Positions 12,061 through 23,430 of a stretch of DNA of 64,000 nt are shown one piece after another. Made by a program: the position numbers and the translations under genes. Source of the DNA: Margaritifera margaritifera (Eukaryota; Mollusca; Bivalvia; Unionida; Margaritiferidae). The notes below the pieces were generated by a model that worked only from the letters and a program-made list of their open reading frames with translations, made no database searches and was not told the origin of the DNA. Position 1 is the first letter of the stretch; each line of letters begins with the position of its first letter. The DNA is taken from positions 1,351,001 to 1,415,000 of the forward strand of contig JAQPZY010001675.1 of assembly GCA_029931535.1 (NCBI GenBank), in the 5' to 3' direction.

Positions 12061-13811
12061 GGCTTCTGATGCACATTATCTTCGTCTCTGGAAGCGAGGT
12101 ACACCGAATGTGCAATGAACAGCATGATCTATGATTTTAACATTTTTTCTTTAGTTGTCTTTTGAAACATAAATTTAACTATCCTGAGGTCCAGAAGTAC
12201 TTATTTAAGTATACTATTTATTGGGTAAACATTTTATCTGGTAGTAAAACATGTGTTATGATGACTGAAATGGCTAAATAAAATAAATGGAATAATTAGC
12301 TTTACAACTGTAAATCTCAATACCTTTCAAGAAAGAGCTTGCTGTAGTCTAATTTCAATGCTTTTTAGAATTGGATTCTCCTCTGTAGTGTGCCATGAGG
12401 GCAATGATGAAAACTTTGAACGTCATGAAAAACATGGCAACAATGTTTCTTTTCAATTTCTAATGATCTTAGCCTTACAATTATATATTTTCCTGAATTT
12501 CTTCACCATTCTAGTCCGTATATATAAGTCACAGGTTGAAGTCAAATAAAGTGAAAACGCTGGCCTTAACCCTTTATAAATTATTCAGGCGTGACCCTGG
12601 GCCTCTCAGTATTTCATTATCCATCTGAGGATAATGAAAAAAGTGATTTCGTTCGAATGTTTAATATAATGTGCTAAACAGATTTATAATGTTATACCTG
12701 TATGATACACGTTGATTTCCATGTATTAATTTGTCCTTGACCTGTGACCTTCACCTGTTAGGAAAAATGGCAAAAATGTTTTTCGTGTTCCTCTAGGCAT
12801 AAGCTTTACAGTAACAACTTTCTTAACAAAATTCCCACGGTATTGCAACTGGTCCTGGACTTTTTGTGAAGAAGCAGCTTTACTTTTTGACCAAACGAAC
12901 AAAACTGCCATACATCTACACCACCACCTATCAAATATTAGGTTTTATTATGTAAAAAAAATTATTTTGCTTCATGTAGTGTGTCGTATACCGGAAGTGC
13001 AACGTGTGCCGAAGGCATAAACATATTGCGATGCTTTAGATTCAGCCTTCAAAACTTCAGTTTTGGTTTTTTAAAAGTCCTGTGAATGTTTCCCGAGTTT
13101 TCTACCAAGTTCGACTCCACGTGGACCTTTTGCTTTATGTGAAATTTATCTATCTTGTTTTCACTTTTGTTTTCGTTATCTTCAGTTTGATTGTAATGAA
13201 ACTTGAAAAAATTACTAAACATAACTTCAGGATGTTAAAAGGGTTAGTTGTAAATTCTGACGCCAAAGATAATGTAAATAAAGCACATTCTGTCAATGTT
13301 ACTTTGATTAGTGACTATTTATAAAAACAATTTAATTGGTTAAATAAACACAATTGATGCAAAGATAGGTTCAGAATGTCAGGGTATACTTGAGCAAAGT
13401 GTATAGTAAATAATGGAGAGAAGAAATTGAAGGGTATATTCAAAACAAAAAAAAAAAAAAAAAAAGAGAGAATGATGAAAACATAAAAGCTACAATGAAT
13501 ACAATAGAGAATACCATGGACATAGCTACCACAACGATCACAATTTAAAAAAATTAATCTGGCAAGCAAGACATTATTCTTTTTACCTCTTTAAGAGACA
13601 ACATTGAAACAGATACAACTTGGAAAATACTTGCTGCTCCGTCTATTGACGTTGATTGAAAACGCCTAAACTTTTCAAAACCTGAAAGTGTTAGTGATCA
13701 CCACTTTGATATTGATCATTTCATTCCATGTTCGTCATTTGATTAGTCTCATCCAGAGCAACAAAGAACACATTTTCACTTGATAGATGCAAACATATGA
13801 TCGCCACTGAA

Positions 13812-13814
<3 letters not shown>
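12061..13814. other. No recognisable gene within the element interval
   Basis: AT-rich sequence with short open frames only. A perfect 11-bp inverted repeat (TTTCATTATCC...GGATAATGAAA, 6-base loop) lies near 12,613-12,640. A TGACCTGTGACCTTCACCT stretch near 12,737 resembles nuclear-receptor half-sites or an old repeat. An A-run lies at about 13,447-13,466. Confidence 0.5.

Positions 13815-13889
<75 letters not shown>
13815..13889. repeat. (TA)n microsatellite inside the relic element
   Basis: About 37 AT dinucleotides between the two groups of element relics. Confidence 0.97.
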
Positions 13890-13894
<5 letters not shown>

Positions 13895-13947
13895 CCTTCT
13901 AAAGACAATGTAGCAAATCATATAAAACAAAAGTTGTATAATTCAAA

Positions 13948-14326
13948 ATGGCTGACTTTATTGCTGTGGAGAGATTTGGAACAATCCTTATTAGTTTTAA
14001 TTTCATGATAAACTTCATTGCAGGTAACATAGTTACATTTGTAATGACAACTATTGTAACAATTGTGGTTAATGACACAATTGCATCAACAACAAAGCAA
14101 CCAGAACACTTTTATATTTTAAGCATGCTTTCCTTGTTATTCCATGCAACGTCTTCAACGCTGTGCTGTGCACAGGCTTTGCCGTTTTCTGCTTGCTTTT
14201 TCTGCTGGCGATTTTTCATTTATGTGCTTGAATGTCATCAAAGAAGCACTCGATGCAGATAGAGACAATCCCAATTTGAATAGGAAATATCCAGTGAAGT
14301 ATCTAATTCCATTTCAAGTCATGTAA
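13948..14326 (+). other. Ambiguous hydrophobic reading frame, strand uncertain
   Basis: A + frame opens with MADFIAVERFGTILISF and has a long hydrophobic stretch that could be one or two membrane segments, closing at 14,260, with a frame-shifted continuation to 14,326. The - strand over 14,070-14,250 also reads as a basic, lysine/arginine-rich stretch (RKSKQKTAKP). I cannot decide which strand, if either, was coding. Confidence 0.25.
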
Positions 14327-14359
14327 TCATTTTTCATTTCATTCTGTAAACTGTCAAAT

Positions 14360-14775
14360 TTATTGATTGGAAGAAGTCGAATAAATATTGTTGTCACCGT
14401 GAATATTATAAGATCTGAAAATTATTTTTAAAATTATAGCAGTTCTAGCATTGAAAAAGATTTCATATATTTCCTTGATTTGTTTCTCATCCATATTTTC
14501 CAACTCTTCTTCTGTCACGTTTTACCCGTTATATCTTTGTATGTTAAATGTGCAAAAACTATGTTTAACTCCTTTTTGTACTGCTCAAATTCTGGAGAAA
14601 TGGAGTTATTGCTATTTGTCCTCCTATGAATCTCAATTCTGTTTTCAGTCGGACTTCGTTCGTTTATCTGACGATAAAAACATGCTTTGCATGTATTCCG
14701 TTGTCCCTCCAGCACACCTCGCTTGACCTGAAGTGTCAGTGTGCTTTCGGCAAATATCCGTCGATGAAAACACAA
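14360..14775 (-). pseudogene. Coding-like - strand relic, antisense to gene A
   Basis: A - strand frame at 14,515-14,775 ends with FEQYKKELNIVFAHLTYKDI. A second frame, overlapping its stop, runs on to 14,360 (EEELENMDEKQIKEIYEIFF). The helical, acidic character resembles the other element relics. It overlaps the upstream part of gene A antisense, so only one of the two readings there is likely real. Unknown function. Confidence 0.35.
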
Positions 14776-15135
14776 TCTTTGCTATTTAAATCACTAAAAC
14801 GAATAGCAGAAACTGGTTGAGATGATTTTCATTACTTAATTGAAAATCCTTTGTATTTTGATAATCATTATGTTGTGCATACTGAATCTTCCATAAATGA
14901 TACTGCAACTCTTTTAAGCTATTTTGCAGAGCAAAGACTCGGATGTTTTGATGAAATCACACCAATTGGAGATTTTAGATTTTCACATCAAGTTCTGGAC
15001 TTATTCAAGCAGGACATAAAGGAATGCCTTGACATCAATGAATTAAAATATACTTTAAAGAGTTGTGCTGGTGTCTTTAAAATGTACTTTAATTCATTCA
15101 TGCCAAGTCTGGAAAGTGGTTCTTCGTTACAATAG
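14626..15135 (+). pseudogene. Unknown element gene A, one in-frame TGA
   Basis: One frame is open from an ATG at 14,626 to TAG at 15,133-15,135, except for a TGA at 14,818-14,820. The downstream half (FDNHYVVHTESSINDTATLL, then FRFSHQVLDLFKQDIKECLD) looks like soluble globular protein. The part upstream of about 14,730 is less convincing and is overlapped by an antisense coding-like reading, so the real start may be later. No known domain recognised. It is followed after 16 bp by gene B. The single TGA suggests recent decay; an unusual read-through is possible but unsupported. Confidence 0.5.
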
Positions 15136-15151
15136 TTTTGGATAAAACATT

Positions 15152-15449
15152 ATGACAAAAAAATCTTACCATTCACACAAGATATAAATATCCCTTAGAG
15201 CCTACCGTTCTTCAAAGACAAGAAATAAAAGGACACGATGAAACAGAGACGCTAATAATAGACGCAAATGAAACGTTTGATGAACAGGCAAGAGAAACAG
15301 AGACTGTAATAGATTATTGCCATAGACAAATTGAAAGTGAAAAGCTTCGACTTGCAGTGAAAAGATTATTGACTGCACAAGAGGAAAGAGAATTAAGAGT
15401 TTCTATAAATGCTGTAGAAGTTGTTGAAAAAGTCATCTATGAAATCTAA
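15152..15449 (+). pseudogene. Unknown element gene B, frameshifted at an A7 run
   Basis: From about 15,160 to TAA at 15,447-15,449 the + frame is open for some 95 codons and charged (LEPTVLQRQEIKGHDETETL, later QIESEKLRLAVKRLLTAQEE), with helix-forming composition. A candidate ATG at 15,152 is out of frame by one base, and an A7 run directly after it can explain the shift. Function unknown. The stop overlaps the start of gene C by one base (TAATG), a compact arrangement typical of viral or Maverick genomes rather than host genes. Confidence 0.5.
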
Positions 15450-15619
15450 TGTTGAAATGCATAAAAAAATTATTAAAAACAGATGGAGAGCATGAAAAGG
15501 AGATCAGCAAAGAAACTGATGGAACCAGAAAGGGCAACCTGCAAGAACTGTTGGAAGGTGTTCAAAGCAAAACAGCACAATTAGTTGAACCTCTAACACA
15601 GCTGGAGAGAAGGATTTGA
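15449..15619 (+). CDS. Unknown element gene C, small charged helical protein
   Basis: ATG at 15,449 overlaps the TAA of gene B. The ORF runs 56 codons to TGA at 15,617-15,619, apparently intact, though the next 80 bp stay A-rich and coding-like in another frame, so it may be a truncated version. The product is lysine/glutamate-rich and predicted helical (LLKTDGEHEKEISKETDGTR, VQSKTAQLVEPLTQLERR), possibly coiled-coil. No family recognised. The end lies about 70 bp from the convergent integrase relic. Confidence 0.45.
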   Translation: MLKCIKKLLKTDGEHEKEISKETDGTRKGNLQELLEGVQSKTAQLVEPLTQLERRI

Positions 15620-15689
15620 GAAGACACTGAAAGAAAATAATAAAAAGATACAAATTATAATTAGGTAAAAGGCTAAAAGAACTGTGTAA

Positions 15690-16380
15690 AGAAAAAGAGT
15701 AGCATTTGATTTGTTTTGTTGCTTGCGTCTATCGGAGTCATGTCTAATGATTTGTGATGAATGTAATTGTATCCCTCAAAAAGCTTTGAGAAAACGTCAA
15801 CCTATTTTCTGGTTTCATTTTGAGTGAAATACTTCCACATTCTGGTCCTTAGAGTCCTGCTAAACCTTTCTATTAGAGATGCCTTTTTATCGAAGTAAGT
15901 TGAAATGTATTCAAAGTTTTCCTTTTTCAGCAAATCCCTAATTGTCCTGTTGTAAAATATGTTTCCGTCATCAAACTGTATCTTTTCAGGTTCTCGCTCT
16001 TTAAATATTTCTCTAAAAGTATCGTGTATATCATCTCAGTTTTTTGTTTACACTTGTTCAGCCCAAGCGCATTTTGAGAAATTATATGCCACTTTCAAAA
16101 TGTATTTGTATGTATTGTTGTCTTTTCATATGCTTGCATGTCAACAATGTCTGCTTGCTACTGATCATCCATGTGACATGCCTATACCCATCTGGAGGGA
16201 AATCTTTTTCTCGCCTGCTTGTGTAATATTTAATTAAACTATTCAGTTAAACATTCTTTCAATTAACTATATATTTGTTTGTTTGTTTTTGTCTCCTTTA
16301 ATTTGTTGCCACGATTGATTATTTGTATAACCAACTGTACTTTCAGGATCATAGTAAAGAAAAGAGGTATTAAATATTTT
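15690..16380 (-). pseudogene. Broken Polinton-type DDE integrase
   Basis: The - strand frame across 15,690-16,060 is open except for isolated stops. It carries the catalytic-core pattern around IQFDDGNIFYN, STYFDKKASLIERF and RTLRTRMWKYFT, then HHKSLDMTPIDAS. The spacing from the second aspartate to the glutamate is 33 residues by my count. An upstream segment in another frame near 16,127-16,160 has the first-aspartate motif QADIVDMQAY, preceded by a stop where the family has a conserved tryptophan. An N-terminal piece near 16,325-16,350 reads LYYDP. At least four in-frame stops and two or more frameshifts show it is inactive. The active enzyme joins element ends to host DNA (family knowledge). 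A chromodomain-like tail was not found. The reading is convergent with the + strand gene cluster ending at 15,619. Confidence 0.85.
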
Positions 16381-16393
16381 CTTTGTGAGCGAT

Positions 16394-16898
16394 TTAAAAA
16401 GAAATAAAAACACAAAGAAAATCATTTATGCTTGATAAATTGTCTTTAATTGTTATCAACAAGTCAACATGACGAACGTCTGGAGCTGGTACTTTATTTT
16501 CAACAATTTGCAATATTTCTTCAGTCTTTTCAAACGCACGAATGATTTCATATTCATGTAACATTTGGTCATTCCTGTTGTTGGATCTAATACAGCTACT
16601 TCATATACTGAGTCACCATGTACTGGTTAAAATTGAACTTTGTTTTTCATAAATTCTATATTTATTTTTGTCGAATCATTATACAGTTCACAAGATCTTC
16701 GAATTGTACTGTAAATTTAACTGAATCCAGATTATGTATTTACCGAAACCAAATACGTAATTTATTTTTTTCTTCATGCTGCACTTTTCTAACCATCTTG
16801 TTATCCCGACTGATGCTGCTTATCTCGAGATTATCATCACTGAAAGTAATCTGTAAATATGCAACTTTTTCTGAAACACTGTAGCATATCTTTCTCAT
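16394..16898 (-). pseudogene. Broken unknown gene upstream of the integrase
   Basis: The - strand reading starts at an ATG at 16,896-16,898 (NMRKICYSVSEKV). It passes through QITFSDDNLEISSISRDN and, with frame changes near 16,680-16,690 and 16,560-16,570, through HGDSVYEVAVLDPTTGM and EYEIIRAFEKTEEILQIVEN, to a stop near 16,394. At least two internal stops are visible. Amino-acid composition and wobble pattern look like real coding sequence, but I do not recognise the family. It lies 14 bp from the N-terminal end of the integrase relic on the same strand and is probably from the same element. Confidence 0.5.
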
Positions 16899-16999
16899 GT
16901 TTGAAATCAACAGAATTACACTTTTTTATTTTCTTTTATGTCATATTTTATCATAACTAGCTTTGGACACACTTTTATACATTCCCAACTTGTAAACAA

Positions 17000-17770
17000 A
17001 TAGGACTAAAACTCTAGATACCAACATTATTGCGTTCGTATTAAACTAGTGAAATATTTCTGTCGCCTCTCTGAAAACGATTGAATTAATCACAATGTAG
17101 TTTTGTGCCATTATTTATAATGCGTAAAAAAAAAATCAAATTATTTTATAGATGTTAAAAAATTAATATATTTAACCTCTGATCTTTATCATATATTGTA
17201 GCAAAAGCCCATCCTGGTGACTGGGTGTTAGCCTTGCTTAATATTTTATTCCCTAGCAATCTACGATCAGAAAGGGAAATCGCAATCATATGTTTCGCAC
17301 TTAGTCACTGGTATGAACGGCCTTGGCAATAGGGTCACCTGTGACCTTTTCAACTTCCTCTAACCATTGGGACCATGTCCAAAGCGAAAGTTATGGCATA
17401 GCCCCTAACCACTTGCCTTTTGTGAAAATCCGGAGCCGTGCGATCCAACAGGTGACTAACACACCAGACCAGTAGGCGTTGCCACAGCTATTTATACCTA
17501 CTTCCACGATTTATTTATAGTATTTGCTGCCCTCAGACTAGGTTAGATAATTGTTTCCATAGTCTGTCTGGTCTAGTAAGTTTGAGTCGGATGTATTTGA
17601 GGTATATGCAGATATGCAGGCTTGAAAAATAATATTTTTTCCAAATCGATTTATGGATTATTAGCAGGATATTATTATATTTGAACTTTTGGGAATATAT
17701 CATGATATGCATTGTCCTTCCGTCCGTTAGTGCGTCCGTCTATCCATGGGTCCGTCAGTTCGTTCGTTCG
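17000..17770. other. Non-coding, possibly an old repeat
   Basis: 17,210-17,580 has higher GC than its flanks and includes CACCTGTGACCTTTTCAAC-type sequence. It could be an ancient interspersed repeat, but no structure was recognised. Confidence 0.3.
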
Positions 17771-17777
17771 TCGCTGT

Positions 17778-18120
17778 CTTCCTTGTAACCTTAACTTCAT
17801 CTACACCGATTGAGGGAAAGTGATCCTATTTGGTATGATGTTTTAGGAGGAAGAGTACATGAAAAAAAAGTTGTTGGATGTGGGATGCAAGGGGAGGAAG
17901 GAGTGGGGAACAAAAATCCCACTTTCACAGGCAATTTGGACTTTTCCTTGTAATCGGAACTACATCCACACCGATTGAGGGAGGGTGATCATATTAGGCA
18001 TGATTTCTAAGGTAGATGTGTACATGACAACGAAGGTTTCGAATCCCAAATGTAGCCTGGTTGTGGGGGGGGGGGGGGGGGGTGAGATGGGGTGGGGAAA
18101 TCTCAACTTTGGTTTGAAAA
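17778..18120. repeat. Two diverged tandem copies of a roughly 160-bp repeat
   Basis: Both copies carry CTTGTAA..., ACTxCATCxACACCGATTGA, GGGxxxGTGATC and a GTACATGA block, near 17,785-17,860 and 17,948-18,030. The second is followed by a G18 run (18,065-18,082) and a GA-rich patch. Likely an old transposon fragment duplicated in tandem. Confidence 0.65.
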
Positions 18121-18864
18121 AATTTGGGAGAGAGAGAGGTGGGGAGGGAAGGGGACAGAATACCCTTCGACATGACCTTTTAAATTCAGTTACATGTTCT
18201 GGTCGTACTTATAAACATTGTCCTTAAACGTCATTTTTCAAGGTAACCAAGCACTGTGCCTCAAAACTGATATGGAAATTAACGGATGAAAATAAAGTGA
18301 TATAGTATTATATTTCCTTAATGTGCATATTACTATGATCAGTAATAGGTACACGGATAATGAATGAGTACACAAACTACTCGAATGAAGTCTTATAAGG
18401 GAGACTACAAATTTAAACTTTTCTGAATATATGATGCCAAAGTCTACAAGTATTGTAAACGAGATAAGAAAGGGTATCATGTGAGAAAAGATCTTTACTG
18501 TTTATTAAAAAGTAGGTTTTAGAAAACTCAGGATAACAGGATAACAATGAAATATATTTATACCACATACATTAAATATAATACGGCTTTTGAAGTGTTT
18601 ATTTTATTAAGCATATTTGATATTCCAATATTGTGGATATATAAAATTGTGATTCGCCCATGGCTCATGAATACACATATAATTAGAGTTTCAGCCAGAG
18701 AACATTGCTTCTGTCCTCTCTATACCGAAGTGATGAATTTCTAGTTATTAGTGATTAATAAAGAAATGAAAATAACCAGAAAATATTTCCATATTCACTG
18801 TTTAATCAATATTTTTGTAAATAATGAAAACACTTTAAACAATTTCTGCGAAATCCCCACTTTC

Positions 18865-18868
<4 letters not shown>

Positions 18869-18939
<71 letters not shown>
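18869..18939. repeat. (CT)n microsatellite
   Basis: About 35 CT dinucleotides. Confidence 0.97.
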
Positions 18940-18941
<2 letters not shown>

Positions 18942-19242
18942 CTGCCATAAGTTAAGGAATAAAGAATAAAAATACGTGGAAATTTGTGAAGTAAGATGGA
19001 AGAAGAATTTGAACTTCATGAAAACCTTGAACTTTAACTTACACTAAAAAAACCTATTTTTTTCCATGGCATTTTTCCACAGTGGTACACGATACCAATG
19101 ATACAAAGTTGCAAAAACCTCTAAATTCCTAGGCTAGGTGACACACACATTCTGTAATGCATTTTGGTGTTTTGTATTTTGCATTTATTCAACCTAAAAC
19201 AAGTTTCTAAAACAGAACTTTAAAATGTTTCAATGGCTGAAG

Positions 19243-19244
<2 letters not shown>

Positions 19245-19297
<53 letters not shown>
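19245..19297. repeat. (CT)n microsatellite with a GA-rich partner
   Basis: About 26 CT dinucleotides, followed 23 bp later by GAGGGAGAGGGAGAGAG at about 19,321. The two could pair as a hairpin. Confidence 0.95.
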
Positions 19298-19301
<4 letters not shown>

Positions 19302-19419
19302 CATAAGTGACTTGTCAACCGAGGGAGAGGGAGAGAGAAAAAGAGATCAGTGGATAAAAAAAGAATCAACGGTCAGTAGCAATGATAGGTCAAGGACTTG
19401 GATCGAATGTAAATAATGA

Positions 19420-22400
19420 AAAATGTTCAGAATTACCTCCTGATTGTTATTCATTTCGTCTGGCCTATTTCCCACTAGGTTCAACGTACTCGCTGGGGAT
19501 CGATTGATACAAATGGCCGCGCTTTCGTTGCAATAATATCTGTATCTGTTTTATTATTAAAACTGACTTTCACGTTTGAATCTCAAACGTCTCTTTTATT
19601 TATTTAATCAATGTGAATAACACTATAAACTTATAAAAGAAGCAAATTAACAGTTTTAAACAAGATGAGAAATAGCTGCAGAACTACATTTTGTAGCCTA
19701 CACACTCAGCAGGAATTATCTTCCTCTGTCAATACACAGCTTTTGTATTCAATCTTAACTCAATTGGAAATGCATGTGTGTGCATTTGTATGTGCTATAT
19801 ATAGAATATATGGACAGTATGTACGCTGTATCTTTGATATAACACTCGTATAAACTTTATAATATAAGGAAACTTGGGAAGCTTCATTTCCTTTTAATAA
19901 AAAAAAACAATTATACATCTCGTGGTACATCAAAGATACCGCGTACGTACTAAACAGGTATATTTATCAACCAATAAGGTTCAATAATAAGTACGTAAGA
20001 TATACATTAAGTGATAAAAATATATTATTTTATAATTTATGATTTGTGAAAGCATTATTGAAAAGCAGAAAAAGCGATTAAGGAAGAGAAACAATTTATT
20101 TTGCTAAAATACCATTAACATGATTCTACATACTTTGTTTGCTTATATTAAATTTAATGAAATATGTAGAAATTACTTTTTTTGTAGAAATCATTGATCA
20201 TGTAATGAAGCCTTGCAAGTTAATTCAAGAATAGGCGAAAATAAGCACCAAATGTAGTAGAATCTTGTTCTAAACGTGTTGTTTCACTTAATTATAACAA
20301 TTTGAGTTTCCATTTTCAAAAGAATTTTTGGTAACTGCAGAAAGATTTTATTTTTCATTCTTCTTGTTCTTCCATGAAGATTATCTCCGATTTTTTCCTT
20401 AACATAATTGCAATGAATGGTAGACACTGGAGCTCCACAATATGTAAAAACTAGCAAACTAGAGTTCCATGTTATTAAGTTTTTAGTCCAGGAAATCAGC
20501 AGCACAAACGCGTGTTGGTAAAAACAGAAGACTTTTTTTTTTTAAATTACGAAAACAATGAATAGAAAGATCGTGAACATCCTTAGAACCATTAAAGTAT
20601 TAGCGAAATTTTACCACTTGAAAGGGATTAGCGCATTGACTATTTCCTGTGATAAATTGAAATTAGAAGTTTGCGTTATTTTTAGACACGTCTTAAATTA
20701 CAAAATGTTATTTAAAAATGCTTGATTAATGCGTTATTTATCAGTTAGGGCGTGTCGATGAAAATTCTAATTTCTTGTTAATCAAGTATTATAAGAAGAC
20801 TACAAATGGAAGTTGTTTGTCCCAAACAGAGGTATTCATACACCCAATTTTGAAGACCTCGACTGCAGTCGTGGCGACAAAAATATAAATTCCTCTTCCG
20901 TTCCGCAAACTGAAAGTGATCCGTGCTCAATCAACATTCTCTTTGATATATTGCTTTTTACATAAAAAAGCGGAAGTTCTGCTACCCGTATCCCACTGTG
21001 TATACAGCCTGCAAGAGACTCAAAGTCGTCCAGTTCGGTGTGAAAAAATATAGTTTCGTTCTCGCGGAGTAATCTTAAATTTATGGCCTGATGTAACCTA
21101 AATGGCGAGTTAACAATCTCGAAGAGGACGGGTGCCCCGTCTTCATTACTTTACATTTCATTTAGCATTTCAATAGAAACCATTCGAAGATAGCAAATTG
21201 GTACAGCGTTGTTGACGACACAATTGTTGCAAGTTTCAAGTGGTCATTGTGATCCGGTAATTAAACTCGGCGACAAAGTCAGAATCATTGTGATAAATGG
21301 TCTGGTTTAAAATATCTTGGAAAGGTGTGTCTTTTTTATAGACCTAAGGTACCGTGGGTAAACTTGAGCAAAAAGGTGATGATTTCTTTGAAAAATAAAC
21401 ATCGAAATCTGTCTCGAAGAATTAAAGAACGAGGTACTATGGTTTAGAAAAAAGTACTAAATAAAACTTGGAATCAAAATAGATTGAACATTACGGAAAT
21501 CTCAATTACAAAACTAAAATTAAAATAAAAGCAATTGCATTGATAATTCAGGGGAAAGATGAATTGTGTGTCCGTCTAGTACACGTAGAAACGATATTAA
21601 TAAACAATGGCGGGAACTTTAGTAGAAATTGAAAATCTATATTACATGTAGAGGAGAAACATAACCCCTTGAAAGTATCCAAATACCAGAAAACGCATTA
21701 TATTCACATGAACACTAGCAAATATGTGTGAGTGTAACAATCTCCTAATTTCTTGAAAATTATAATTGTATGGAAATGGTTTGATCCAATTGTATGTTTG
21801 TCTGTGAATGTGTGTACCGTATATACTCACGTAAGTCAGATACGACTGCAAACTGCATAGACCTAGATCTGCCGTTGCATAATGCGCCGGCAGATCTGAA
21901 TCTTTGCAGTGTATTAGCCTAATCAATAGAACAAACAAAACACACCATGATCTGCCTACGCATTATGCGACGGCAGTCAGGATCTATATTGATTGCAGCT
22001 AGACCCGGCTTATATGCAAGTACAGACGGTAAGGAGTTTCCATATCATACTGGGAATGCACCGGTTTCCGCAACTGAAATTTCAAAATCAGTTGCAAAAT
22101 GTACTATTTTTATAAGTTATATTGTGATGACGGTGAATACATGGAAATAAAAAGCAATGCGCCAATGACAACAGCCAAACAACTGCCTTTTTACAAACTT
22201 TTTTTCGTAGTTTTTACTAAGTCTCATAATGGTCTACTATGTTAGAGTGTAAGTGTGAGAATAGTTAACACGGAATATTTTCCAGCACATGTCACGAACC
22301 AAAAACGTTCTAGTATTTTGGAGTCAGGTAACGTCAACCTCTACGATTCGATGGTTTCCTATCCATTTTCTTTGTGATTTTCATTCATGTTCCAACTTTT

Positions 22401-23370
22401 GCTACCCTAAAAAAAGTCATGCGCTCAAAGACTTAGAAAGCCACTGTACATCATAAACGCCTCCAAACATATGGCACACAAGTATTAGAAATTTTCAACG
22501 ATGAAAATAATTAACAAATCTGATGCATTTTAATTTTGCAGGTTTATAACAGTTTGAGTTGATACCATTAAAAATGATGTCTTCGAAAGAACAAAACAAG
22601 TTTTAATTTGTTTGTTTGTTCGTTTATACAAAGTTTTGTTTATTTATTTGGGTTCTTTTGCACATTGGCAACAAAAGTGTCAGAATTAATGACCCACTAA
22701 ATGTAGTTTATTATCGATTTTTCTTTTTGTTAATTGACTCATTTGTATGTAATGGCATATGTCAAGAGTTGCATTTTAATACATCTATGACAAACGACTA
22801 ATGTGTTGTCCTTGATCGTACAAATATAGTTTTTCATCTTTTGAGCTCTTTACACACTAATTATGGGCCAGACGTTTTCGTGACATAACCCGACCTATGA
22901 TTTTTGGGGTCCCTAAACCTTATTTATGAAAGTGTTGACATTTTTTAAAAGTGAGAAATGACTTTATCCTAATCGGTCTTTTCATCGAATACCAGACTTC
23001 AGATCCCCTTGTCAAAAAGGAAAATTAGCACTTTGTTGACGTTAGAGTTCCTATCACATTGCACATTACCACTACTTATCACCCAATCAACAGACCTTGG
23101 AAATGGCAGCTAACACTTTTTAAATAGAACTCTCACTTTTTTTGCAGATAACGTATCGTTAGCTTGCACGCTACATTTTACTTGAACCTCATCCTAGTAC
23201 GGTGTTGAAAATGGAGGTTACAAACACTTTCATTCAATTGTACAGCTGTATCGTAGCACTCATAGACCGTGCAATTTTCTAATATTTCCATCAGTTCAGT
23301 AGTGACATAGAGAACTGACCGTAATCAGTTATCTTCAGCAAGGTTTTCAGTTGCTCTTTAATTCCATGCT
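19420..23370. other. Non-coding, nothing recognised except palindromes
   Basis: AT-rich sequence with short ORFs only. The one structure noted is the pair of related palindromes at 21,863-21,990, listed separately. Confidence 0.5.
21863..21990. repeat. Pair of related palindromes in inverted orientation
   Basis: Near 21,865-21,897, AGATCTGCCG and CGGCAGATCT flank GCATAATGC. At about 21,950-21,988, CTGCC and GGCAG flank CGCATTATGCG. The second is close to the reverse complement of the first. This suggests the ends of a small foldback or MITE-type element of about 130 bp. Confidence 0.5.
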
Positions 23371-23373
23371 TCA

Positions 23374-23377
<4 letters not shown>

Positions 23378-23427
<50 letters not shown>
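23378..23427. repeat. (TA)n microsatellite
   Basis: About 24 TA dinucleotides bounded by ATCGA on the left and TCGA on the right. Confidence 0.97.

Positions 23428-23430
<3 letters not shown>

Larger units (their letters stand above)
9560..16900. mobile_element. Decayed Maverick/Polinton- or adintovirus-like element (relic)
   Basis: A 7.3-kb stretch carries coding-like relics on both strands broken by stops and frameshifts. It has a DDE integrase of the Polinton type (15,690-16,380, -), an upstream - strand relic (16,394-16,898), three packed + strand genes (14,626-15,619), a structural-protein-like relic (10,758-11,438, -) and a long coiled-coil relic (9,560-10,617, -). Small convergent genes plus a retroviral-type integrase are characteristic of Mavericks and the related adintoviruses (family knowledge). 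I saw no PolB, packaging ATPase, cysteine protease or major capsid gene. Terminal inverted repeats were not located, so the borders are only the extent of recognisable relics. A (TA)n tract at 13,815-13,889 interrupts it. Confidence 0.7.

Noticed and set aside
13082..13324. 80-codon ORF with a hydrophobic centre
   Set aside because: AT-rich, no neighbours in frame, no family resemblance; chance ORF is the simpler reading.
14818..14820. Selenocysteine or programmed read-through at the TGA of gene A
   Set aside because: No SECIS-like structure seen, and neighbouring relics carry ordinary disabling mutations.
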